DNA from: Pseudomonas sp. p1(2021b)
GTDB taxonomy: Bacteria > Pseudomonadota > Gammaproteobacteria > Pseudomonadales > Pseudomonadaceae
Assembly: GCF_020151015.1 (NCBI RefSeq)
Contig: NZ_CP083746.1
Location: 3,997,001 to 4,061,000 of the forward strand
DNA: 64,000 bases
Direction of reading: 5' to 3'
Both the position numbers and the translations under genes were made by a program. The notes below the pieces were generated by a model. The model searched no databases and had not been told where the DNA came from. It saw only the letters and a program-made list of their open reading frames with translations. Below are positions 19,544 to 27,384 of the stretch, piece after piece; positions within the stretch are counted from its first letter, which is position 1, and every line of letters begins with the position of its first letter.

Positions 19544-19891
19544 TCAGTCGTAAACCCCTTCCTCTTGAGCTTTTTCAATAAAAAGATCCTGCAAGTCACC
19601 CTGAATTTCCTCGCCATCCATACTCAGTATAAAATCGCCTTCCAGATCATCTGGGAAGTGCACTCCGTCCAGTATTCCCAATAGTACAGAAGCGCTATCC
19701 GCAATAATAACCTTAAAGAAATCTATTACATCCATTCTCTGAGAATCACTAAGCAGCGCCAGGGAATTTCGCGCTCGAGCATATGAGTCTTTATCATTGT
19801 TAACTGGTTTCTGAAGAGACTCCTTATACTGCAAAAAATTTTTTTTGAATAATTCGTAGTAAATGGCATCCACAAATTTCTTACCATTCAT
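19544..19891 (-). CDS. Putative orphan immunity protein
   Basis: A 115-residue acidic protein containing RMDVIDFFKVIIADSASVLL and FPDDLEGDFILSMDGEEIQG. I do not recognise a named family. It starts 10 bases after the stop of a toxin-tail fragment (19902-20039), exactly where an immunity gene follows a toxin tip, and has AAGGG before its ATG. Low GC matches other tip-linked genes of the island. The cognate toxin is represented only by that tail. Confidence 0.6.
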   Translation of the reverse strand: MNGKKFVDAIYYELFKKNFLQYKESLQKPVNNDKDSYARARNSLALLSDSQRMDVIDFFKVIIADSASVLLGILDGVHFPDDLEGDFILSMDGEEIQGDLQDLFIEKAQEEGVYD

Positions 19892-19901
19892 ATACCAACC
19901 C

Positions 19902-20039
19902 TTATTTTTGCATCTCTGGATACATAGATTTATTCATGGCTATCAATTCTTGTAGCTTCTGATTTGGCACATCAGGATAAACACGCCGCAACTCTCTTAT
20001 GTCACGCGCCAGCACATCTCGTGCGCTAGCAAGCTCGAC
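19902..20039 (-). pseudogene. C-terminal tail of a lost Rhs toxin tip
   Basis: An open frame, not linked to any start, encodes VELASARDVLARDIRELRRV followed by YPDVPNQKLQELIAMNKS and ends MYPEMQK-stop, 10 bases before the immunity gene at 19544-19891. The Rhs core fragment immediately upstream runs into it in a different frame, so the product cannot be made. The activity of the lost toxin cannot be read from the tail. Confidence 0.65.
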
Positions 20040-20473
20040 GCGAACTGCCAGGCCTTGCGCCCCATGGCGTCATAACCGAAGCAACTGGTGAGCTTGCCCT
20101 GGGTCCGGTACACCTCGCGGTGCAGGTCATCACGCTCCATGTCGCTAATCACCTGGCCGTCCAGGTTCAGTTGGTGCAGGTGCCCGCTGCCGTAGTACAG
20201 ATGGTTGACCTTGCGGCCGTCCGGCAGGCCCAGGCCGACCATGTTGTCCTGCTCGTCCAGCTCGATGGCATAGCGCTCGCCACCATAGTCCCGGCTGGCA
20301 ACCACGCGATGGTCGGCGTTGTACTGCACTTCCAGCTCGCGACCGAGCACGTCGGTGGCCCAACTGGTGCGGGCGCTCAGGTCGTAGCGGAAATAGTAGT
20401 GCTCACCGTCGCTGGTCCAGTGCTCGACCACGCGCGGCTTGTCGCCAATGGTTTCCCAGCGGTAGTGGCAGCC
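20040..20473 (-). pseudogene. Rhs core fragment with a deletion at an LPDG repeat
   Basis: Minus-strand Rhs shell sequence. The segment VVEHWTSDGEHYYFRYDLSA through GGERYAIELDEQDNMVGLGLPDG is fused directly to RKVNHLYYGSGHLHQLNLDG through GRKAWQFAS. In the intact gene these two LPDG motifs are about 350 codons apart, so the middle of the shell has been lost by recombination between two YD-repeat copies, keeping the frame. Homology stops at about 20473. Confidence 0.85.
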
Positions 20474-20590
20474 TCGGTCAGGGTGCCGTCGGACACGCTA
20501 CCAATAGGACTGAGACTTACGCCTCAGTCCATAAGTCTGAATTTTAAATATCGATTGGCTTGCAGGCTGGGAATACAACCTACGTATGTC

Positions 20591-20620
20591 TGTGCGAGGC
20601 TAATTTGCCTCGCACATTTT
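20591..20620 (+). terminator. Hairpin with short T-run
   Basis: Perfect 10-bp stem TGTGCGAGGC/GCCTCGCACA with loop TAATTT, followed by TTTT on the plus strand. On the minus strand the stem is preceded by A's and followed by no T-run. It lies just beyond the immunity gene at 20673-21008, between two modules of the island. Confidence 0.6.
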
Positions 20621-20672
20621 ACCTTCTACCGTTCAAAGCGCCGACTCATGTGAAGAGATTAAAAGTAAAAAA

Positions 20673-21008
20673 TCACAAATCGATAAATTCATCATTATCT
20701 TGATAATAATTTAAGGCCTTGACGTAGTCATCATACGATGCATCAGGCTTTTGCTCCGCCAACAACGTTACAACATCAACAAGTTGCTGCCCCGCATAGA
20801 GATAACTCAGCCCTGCTTTTTTTACGGACTCTGGATAGATCTCCTTATCGTCTTTAACGCTTGGATAATCCGCCACAAAATATTGCACCTTTAAATCTAG
20901 GTGATCTTGATTCTGACCATAAAGACAAAAGTCATCATCTTGCTCTGCAAAAACCTTAACATGCTCGATTAGCTCTGAAAGAGCATAAAACTTATCCTTC
21001 AATAACAT
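20673..21008 (-). CDS. Putative immunity protein for the WHH tip
   Basis: A 111-residue acidic protein (MLLKDKFYALSELIEHVKVF at the N-terminus; YLYAGQQLVDVVTLLAEQKP; ending DNDEFIDL). It resembles a small family of unknown-function proteins found next to Rhs/CDI toxins. The ATG has GGAG seven bases upstream and begins 17 bases after the stop of the WHH toxin tip, the classic toxin-immunity order. The ten-codon longer frame upstream overlaps the toxin and was rejected. Role as the cognate immunity is inferred from position. Confidence 0.7.
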   Translation of the reverse strand: MLLKDKFYALSELIEHVKVFAEQDDDFCLYGQNQDHLDLKVQYFVADYPSVKDDKEIYPESVKKAGLSYLYAGQQLVDVVTLLAEQKPDASYDDYVKALNYYQDNDEFIDL

Positions 21009-21628
21009 GACATTTCTCCAGTTGATCAACCACAGCAAATTTTCCCGGTTGCACCGTCAAGCTTGCCTTTTCGCCCTTGAGCGCCACCACCCCATATATC
21101 TCTACCGCCTTTACCAGTCGGGTGGTATAAACCATGATTCGACATATGATCCATACGATCCACTAGAGATAGCCTATTAATATCCTCGTGGTGGTGCCAC
21201 GTCACGCCAGGGGGGCTGCCACTTTTACCACCTGTCTTAGCCCACTCCTCAAGTTTTGGATAGCGATTCAGCATATCCTTCCTGAACTCAGGCTCAAGTT
21301 CCATTCTATTCAAAAGATCGGCATTAGCTCTATTAAATTGAACGACATCACTAGAATATCTATACTGAGGATCCAATGTGTGATCATGGAAAATATTATA
21401 CTTTCCATTATTCGGCCTGTTCGCCAACCCAAGGGGGTCAAGCCAAGTCAGCGGATTGATAGCGTATTTGTATAAGTTAAAACCACCTTGCAACCCAATT
21501 GGGTCTTGAGTCACAAACCTCCCGGCACCCGTATCATAGTAGCGGAGCGTGTTGTAGTGCAGTTCCGTTTCGCAATCGAAGTACTGGCCTTGAAAGCGTA
21601 AATTCTGCTGAACCTCATCAACCTCTAG

Positions 21629-22820
21629 GGAAGGTCTGAAGTAACCCTGTATTTCCGGTCGACTTCAGCCCTTGCTGCTTTTGAAAGCGGGCCGTCGATC
21701 AAAATCGACCAGGTAACCCGCTCAGTTCTCCGTTTTTGGCCGCCGCGAGCACCTCGCAGCAGCCATTTTCCGCATTACAGGTGCACCTGTCCTGCGGTAG
21801 TCAGCAAATGTCGGCGCGCCATCCATAGGTTCGACAGCGCGAACAGCGTCACCAGCTGAGCGGTGTTCTTGGCCAGGCCACGGAAGCGCACCTTCACGTA
21901 ACCGAACTGGCGCTTGATCACTCGAAACGGGTGCTCGACCTTCGCTCGCACTTGTGCCTTGGCCTTCTCGATCTTGCGCTTGGCTTTGTACAGGGCGCTG
22001 CGTTTATCGAGCTTCTTGTAGGTGCTGCGGCGTGCTGCGACCTGCCAGATCACTTCGCGGCCCGCATGTTCGGGGCGCTTTTCGACGCCGGTGTAGCCGG
22101 CATCGGCGCAGACGACGTTCTCGTTACCGTGCAGCAGTTTGTCGACCTGGGTGATATCCGCCACGTTGGCTGCCGTGCCTACCACGCTGTGTACCAGCCC
22201 CGACTCATCATCCACGCCGATGTGCGCCTTCATGCCAAAGTAATACTGGTTCCCTTTCTTGCTCTGGTGCATTTCCGGGTCGCGCTTGCCGTCCTGGTTC
22301 TTGGTCGAGCTGGGTGCGTGGATCAGTGTGGCATCGACGATAGTGCCCTGGCGCAGCGACAGGCCGCGATCCCCCAGGTAGCCATTGATTACGCCGAGGA
22401 TGCCGGCTGCCAGCTCATGTTTCTCCAGCAAACGACGGAAGTTGAGGATGGTGGTTTCGTCGGGAATGCGCTCCAGGCTCAGCCCGGCGAACTGACGCAG
22501 GATGGTCGTCTCGTAGAGCGCTTCTTCCATGGCCGGGTCGCTGTAGCCGAACCAGTTCTGCATCAGATGGATACGTAACATGGCCATCAGCGGATAGGCT
22601 GGACGACCACCTTCACCCTTTGGGTAGTGTGGCTCGATCAGGGCAATCAATCCCTTCCACGGCACCACCTGATCCATCTCGATCAGGAACAATTCCTTAC
22701 GGGTCTGCTTGCGCTTGCCGGCGTACTCGGCGTCGGCGAAGGTCATCTGCTTCATGGAAAAACTCGGCTGGCGGGATCGGCGTATTTCACCAGATTCGGG
22801 AAGTCTTTTTCAGACCTTCC
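21629..22820 (-). mobile_element. IS5-family insertion sequence, 1192 bp
   Basis: Terminal inverted repeats GGAAGGTCTGAA (12 bp identical) bound the element, which carries a single transposase gene. A 4-bp target duplication CTAG is present at 21625-21628 and 22821-22824. The length, ends beginning GGAAGGT and CTAG target agree with the IS5 group. Both ends and the transposase look intact, so it is probably recent and possibly active. Confidence 0.93.
21775..22755 (-). CDS. IS5-family transposase
   Basis: A 326-residue DDE transposase. It has the N-terminal DUF772-like region (PLMAMLRIHLMQNWFGYSD), then the DDE residues in GTIVDATLI, VCADAGYTGVEKR and KVEHPFRVIKRQFGY, and the YREK-like basic patch near the last. 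Length equals that of canonical IS5 transposases and no frame is broken. It is in the same orientation as the rhs gene it interrupts. Confidence 0.95.
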   Translation of the reverse strand: MKQMTFADAEYAGKRKQTRKELFLIEMDQVVPWKGLIALIEPHYPKGEGGRPAYPLMAMLRIHLMQNWFGYSDPAMEEALYETTILRQFAGLSLERIPDETTILNFRRLLEKHELAAGILGVINGYLGDRGLSLRQGTIVDATLIHAPSSTKNQDGKRDPEMHQSKKGNQYYFGMKAHIGVDDESGLVHSVVGTAANVADITQVDKLLHGNENVVCADAGYTGVEKRPEHAGREVIWQVAARRSTYKKLDKRSALYKAKRKIEKAKAQVRAKVEHPFRVIKRQFGYVKVRFRGLAKNTAQLVTLFALSNLWMARRHLLTTAGQVHL

Positions 22821-25205
22821 CTAGGCTTTCAATCGCCCCCCACGAACGATAGCTCGCCTGCCAAACGATTGAGCCATCGCTATCCGTCAGCTCCAAAGGC
22901 GTGCCAATCTGGCCCGTATGGAAGTAGTAGAGTCTCTGCCCCTTCCCTTCCACCTGATCGACACGTGCCAAGGGCGCGTAACTCCCCGGCTCATAGAAAT
23001 ACAGAATGCTCTGCCCCGGCGTCTCCTCACGCAACATCCGCAGCCCTTGCCACAGGAAGCGTTTCTGCTCGACCTCGCCGTTGATTTCCGACTGCTTCGC
23101 AACCCGCCGCCCCAAGCTGTCATAACGGTAGTGCCCGGTGCTTTCCAGCTTGCCATTGACCGTTGTTTCCGCCCGCACCAACCGGTTCTCGCAGTCATAG
23201 ACAAAGTGCTGCAGCTTGCTATGCCCCGAGCGCTTCTCGATCAGGTTGCCCCACGGATCGTAGCGGTACTCCTGGTCCCGCCACTGTTTGATCCGGTTGT
23301 CCTTGACCTTGGCGAACTGGCGGGCGTTGAAGTCCAGGCGGTTGGCCGCCGCGTCGTAACGAAACTCTTCGCTACCAATCAGCGAGCCGGTATCGCGGCT
23401 GCGTAATTGGCCGTTGGCTTCGTATTCGTATTTGACCTCGCCGCGTAGCTTGTCGAGCGTGCGTACCAGTTCGCCTGCCGGGTCGTACTGGTAACGGCGG
23501 TGGATCGGGTTGTAGGCATGCTCCACCAGCAGCGAGGTATTGATGCCGGTGTTGTGCACCTGCGAGAGCTTGTCGGCTGGCAAGGTCGAGGCGAACTGCC
23601 AGGCCTTGCGCCCCATCGCGTCATAACCGAAGCAACTGGTGAGCTTGCCCTGGGTCCGGTACACCTCGCGGTGCAGGTCATCACGCTCCATGTCGCTGAT
23701 GATTTGGCCGTCCAGGTTCAGCTGGTGCAGGTGCCCGCTGCCGTAGTACAGGTGGTTGACCTTGCGGCCGTCCGGCAATGTCAGGGTGGTCAGGTTGCTG
23801 AGCGGGTCGTACTCGTAACCGAGCGTGCCGGCGGGCGTGATTTCTTTCGTCAGCCGGCCGAGCAGATCGTAGGTGTACTCCAGCTTCTCTTCTGTGATCC
23901 CAAGCTGCTTGCCGATCCCGGTCGGTTGCCGCTCGATGCGCAGCAACCGGTCGCCGTCGTCGTACGCGAAGGTCTGGCTCGCATCGCGGTTGATCTTGGC
24001 GACCAACCGGCCAATGGTGTCACGCTCGAACAGCGTGTGCCGTTCCGGGCGTTCGGCATTTTCGCCGTAGCCAATCTCATCCAGGCGGGTGAGATGACCT
24101 CCGACGTTGTAGCTGAAACGCCGCGTCAGGTTGTCCTCGACCAACCGGTCCGACGCATCGTAGACAAAGCTGTAGGTCGCGTTGTTCTCGTTGACCAACG
24201 CGGTCAGGCGAATGGCTTTGTCGTACTCGTAGTGAATTCGCTGGCCCTTGGCATCCTGGCGGCTGCTGGGCAGGCCTCTTGAAGTGCGCTGCAGGCGGGT
24301 GGTCTGGCCCTTGCCGTCGGTGTGTGCGATTACCTGGCCGAGGGTGTTGTAGGTGAAGGTTTCCGAGGTGCCGTCCGGATGGGTGATCTTCAGCACCTCG
24401 CCGTCCGGCTTGCGCTCCAGCGTGGTGGTCTGGTTCAGCGCGTCGGTGACGGCGACCAGGTGCTGGCGCTCGTCGTAGCGGTAGTAGGTGCTCTTGCCCG
24501 AACAGTCCTCGAAGCGTTCGACCTGGGCGTAGGCGTTCCACCACAGGTACTTGGATTTGAAGTTCGCATCGATGATGGTGTGCGGCAGGCCATCTTCGCC
24601 GTTGAGGTATTCGGTTTTGTTGCCTAGCGGGTCGATCTCGGCGACCAGGTTGCCCTTGTCGTCATAGCGGGACTTCCACACGCTGCCATCCGGGAAACGG
24701 GTTTCGGTCACCAGTGGCGTCGCAAAGTGGTGCTTGTAGGTGATCTTGCGGCCTAGTGGGTCGGTTTCCTCGACCAGGCGGCCAAAGTCGTCGTACTTGA
24801 GCGCCAGCGGGTTACCGTCGGGCAAGGTGAGGCCGACGATGTTGCCGAACGCGTCGAAATCGATGTTGTAGCGTTCACCACCGAAATCCCGGCTGGCGAT
24901 GACGCGGTTGTCCTCGTTGTACTGGATCTCCAGTTCGCGGCCCAACACGTCGGTCGCGCAACTGGTACGTTGGCTGAAATCGTAGCGGAAATGATAATGC
25001 TCACCGTCGCTGGTCCAGTGCTCGACCACGCGCGGCTTGTCGCCAATGGTTTCCCAGCGGTAGTGGCAGCCCAGGCCCAGCGTGTTGCTGTGGGTCACCA
25101 TCAGGTCTTCGGCGTAGCTGAAGCGCCGCACCGAATCGCCGTTGCGGTTCTCACTTCGCTCCTTTGACCTTGGTCTGTACCGGCATTAGATAAAATTGTT
25201 TGGCA

Positions 25206-25232
25206 TTGGCCCGGCCAAGAATACCGGGCCAA
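25206..25232. other. Perfect inverted repeat in an island gap
   Basis: TTGGCCCGG and CCGGGCCAA separated by nine bases. No T-run follows on either strand, so it is at best a weak terminator. It lies just upstream (minus-strand sense) of the truncated rhs core. Confidence 0.4.
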
Positions 25233-25289
25233 ATGAAAGTCGTACGTTGTTAAAGAACAACCTCTGGATCAGGACAAGCTAGAGTAGCT

Positions 25290-25752
25290 CTAAATATTAA
25301 AGTATCCCTTTACTTCTTCATCCCCCACCGGAGAATAATCAGGTCATTTATCCTTATCTCCAACTAGATCAGTCTCATTGTCAAAAATATCAACAAGCTT
25401 AATATTGTTCGCCACGCCACAAACAAACTTTATAGGTTCCTAGCTTGGAGGTTCATAATCTATCTGATGCGCCACAATCCTCCAGTCCCCTTCCAGCTTA
25501 CGATCAAAGAGCGAATACGAATCTAAAATCACTGGATCACCTAATCGACTAAACGATAAGAATTTCACGTCAGGGGAAGTCAAAACCTTGTCAAAAATTT
25601 CAGCGACATGCCCCAAGCTATTTTGCGTCATGATACGCCCGACCCCGTATCTTTTATCGCTCAAAGCGAAGCAAAAAAATATCGCCACTCTTAATATTTC
25701 TTAAGCTGATCCTATTTCTTTTACCCCAATCATAAGTTTTAAGATTATTCAT
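25290..25752 (-). pseudogene. Broken Imm26-like immunity gene (frameshift and two nonsense codons)
   Basis: Starting at the ATG that overlaps the upstream toxin-tail stop (ATGA), the protein reads MNNLKTYDWGKRNRISLRNI, KSGDIF, then after one extra T in a run of seven (25673-25679) CFALSDKRYGVGRIM. The GDIF...YGVGRI pattern resembles Imm26 immunity proteins. In-frame TAG (25440-25442) and TGA (25344-25346) interrupt an otherwise continuous frame that ends GDEEVKGYFNI at 25290. With one T removed, the length is exactly 154 codons including the stop. A shorter 82-codon open frame from 25688 lies within it and is probably not a real gene. Confidence 0.7.
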
Positions 25753-25872
25753 CCGCAACCACCTTTGAAGCAGTTTTCGAACGCTTGACGAACTGGCGCT
25801 CGCGTAGTGACGGTCAGCGTGCCTTCGAGCGTAAAGGTTAAATGCAGGTGGTCGCTGAGGGCGTTCTCGATG
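25749..25872 (-). pseudogene. Diverged Rhs scrap fused to a toxin C-terminus
   Basis: One frame reads IENALSDHLHLTFTLEGTLT, a diverged version of the shell segment IENALGHFLHFTRTAEGRLT of the intact rhs, and then runs into VTTRAPVRQAFENCFKGGCG-stop. The GGCG ending resembles the ends of the other two tips here (AGGCG, ICCG). The stop overlaps the start of the broken Imm26-like gene. Only the last 20 or so residues of the toxin remain. Confidence 0.6.
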
Positions 25873-26045
25873 ACGGGACCACGGTGCAGTACCAAATTCA
25901 TCCTCCTGTATAAGTGCATCTATTGGGTCAACGTAGAATCAACGTTTAGGTCAAAACTGACGTTTGCAATCAGCCCGTTAGCACCTTTCCGTTCAAAAAG
26001 CTATTCTCTTAACAAGATAAAGACCTTACAACACAAAGACACTAT

Positions 26046-26495
26046 TTAGAAAGAAATCCTTGCCGAATCCACAAAAGAATTATTTGAGACATCGGTTTTC
26101 GAAAAAGCTAAACAGATAGCGCCGTCATCGACCTTGTAACCCATGTAATAACTACCCACTTCTAAAATAATGAACTGCCCTTGCATTGCATCCGAACCAT
26201 CAGGCTCTAGCCCTCCACCAGAGGTATCCTCTCCGGCACCTACAAAAACCCTACCAGAAGGAACCTTTAGGTGCACCCCACCACTTGGATCAATTAAAGA
26301 GTCGACGATTTTTATTTGATACCGTCCATCGCCCCCTAAATTCAGAAATGCGATATTGCCTCGATTCATTTCTAAGATTTCATCGCTTTGGATACTCCAC
26401 CAATCAAATGTATCACTCAGTCGATGTTGCATTGCCTGCAAATCAAATACTGCCAGTGTAGCTGTATCTGTAACCACAGAAAATTCGATAGCCAT
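26046..26495 (-). CDS. Putative orphan immunity-type protein
   Basis: A 149-residue protein beginning MAIEFSVVTDTATLAVFDLQ, with RGNIAFLNLGGDGRYQIKIV and GQFIILEVGSYYMGYKVDDG; it looks all-beta and has no signal peptide. I do not recognise a named family with confidence. AT-rich, it sits in the array of orphan toxin/immunity modules without an adjacent complete toxin, so an immunity role is inferred from context. It starts three bases after the stop of a short fragment ORF. Confidence 0.55.
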   Translation of the reverse strand: MAIEFSVVTDTATLAVFDLQAMQHRLSDTFDWWSIQSDEILEMNRGNIAFLNLGGDGRYQIKIVDSLIDPSGGVHLKVPSGRVFVGAGEDTSGGGLEPDGSDAMQGQFIILEVGSYYMGYKVDDGAICLAFSKTDVSNNSFVDSARISF

Positions 26496-26498
26496 GCT

Positions 26499-26714
26499 TC
26501 ACTCTCGTCCAGAACAATGCTCTAGTATTTCGATGCCACTGTCATTGACTAAGTTGTTTCGGTCGACCAAAAAGCCTGTCAGATTATCTAAACCGCACAT
26601 CAAAATGAAGTGACTGAGGCAACGTGACAGCCACTTCGAAAACTCATTAGCTAAAGAGACTTTTAAGGAAAGCCCATAGCTCTCCGGGCATGGTAAAACA
26701 ACAGGCCTGGGCAT
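26499..26714 (-). pseudogene. Short ORF, probable fragment of a tip-linked gene
   Basis: A 71-codon frame containing YGLSLKVSLANEFSKWLSRC and NLTGFLVDRNNLVNDSGIEI, ending GRE three bases before the next gene. There is no ribosome site before the first ATG and the upstream part is low in similarity to anything I know. It may be the end of an immunity or toxin gene whose 5' part is lost, or a small real gene coupled to the one that follows. Confidence 0.35.
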
Positions 26715-26754
26715 GCAGGAAGTGTAAAATCAGTGACCATTGAGCCGACCGGAA

Positions 26755-26823
26755 CGCTGAGGCCGTTCTAAAAACTGAAGCGAATAAAATAAGCATCTTC
26801 ACTTCTGCTTCGACGGCTCAGCG
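26755..26823. repeat. Inverted repeat after the immunity gene
   Basis: CGCTGAGGCCGT and ACGGCTCAGCG form imperfect arms 46 bases apart; one arm covers the last bases of the immunity gene at 26818. An inner GAAGC/GCTTC pair could extend it. It marks the boundary between the intact module and the orphan array; function unknown. Confidence 0.5.
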
Positions 26824-27384
26824 TCCTTCCAGTTCAAAATCAAGATCGTCTATAGAAGCGCCATCACTAATCTCGGGTAAAGCTTGGACGCGGACGAGCT
26901 CAAGACCGTATCCAAGTTTTGAAGGCTGTTCCCGAAGTGCAGCATAACCCCTGACAGTCAAACTGTACATACCAGGCTCAACATCAATATAATCATTGCT
27001 AGGCAGTCGAGAATCATATTGAGCCCTATAATCTAAGAAAAAATCCGCATCCCAATCCAATAGAGCATTGAGATCCGAAACAATCAATACATCTGAGGTT
27101 ATTGCAAGAGGGAAGCCTGGATATACAAAAATAGGTTCAGGCAAATTAGCAAGCCCATCATCTTGAGTCATCAAGAATACCGAGTACTCACGCTCCGATA
27201 TTTGATATATAGGACAAACCACACCTTGATTAATTGCCTTCCGACCGAGTAATTCATCATCCAAAAAAGCCTCAAAAATATTTGTTTCTCTTATTCGCTC
27301 ATCGCTTATAAATCCCGACAACCGCACAGGGTCAAATAGCACTATGCCTGGTGCATACAGCTCAATCAATGCACTACGTTTCAT
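26818..27384 (-). CDS. Putative cognate immunity protein of the full-length Rhs
   Basis: A 188-residue acidic soluble protein (MKRSALIELYAPGIVLFDPV at the start, LLDWDADFFLDYRAQYDS, ending DLDFELEGR). No family is recognised. Its ATG overlaps the rhs stop codon by one base (TAATG) and its ribosome site GGAGGG lies inside the last rhs codons, so synthesis is coupled to the toxin. This arrangement and its AT-rich composition argue for immunity to the GHH-type tip. A three-codon longer frame is possible. Confidence 0.75.
   Translation of the reverse strand: MKRSALIELYAPGIVLFDPVRLSGFISDERIRETNIFEAFLDDELLGRKAINQGVVCPIYQISEREYSVFLMTQDDGLANLPEPIFVYPGFPLAITSDVLIVSDLNALLDWDADFFLDYRAQYDSRLPSNDYIDVEPGMYSLTVRGYAALREQPSKLGYGLELVRVQALPEISDGASIDDLDFELEGR

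Larger units (their letters stand above)
21026..25160 (-). pseudogene. 5'-truncated rhs core with WHH nuclease tip, split by an IS5-type element
   Basis: Displaced Rhs module. The shell from RRFSYAEDLMVTHSN onward is nearly identical to the intact rhs copy, but it lacks the N-terminal PAAR-like and membrane part. At its 5' end a one-base change (GTGAGAACC for GTGATCAACC) also shifts the frame. After the core motif [12 protein letters not shown] comes a unique 132-residue tip containing [20 protein letters not shown], a WHH-type HNH/treble-clef nuclease signature, ending GKICCG. The IS at 21629-22820 splits the frame; removing it with one CTAG restores a continuous frame ([16 protein letters not shown]). 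It cannot now be secreted as it stands but is a donor of tip sequence. Confidence 0.85.

Noticed and set aside
25440..25688. Stand-alone 82-residue gene beginning MAIFFCFALS
   Set aside because: The frame continues in both directions through one frameshift and two stops into a longer, Imm26-like sequence, so it is better read as part of a pseudogene.
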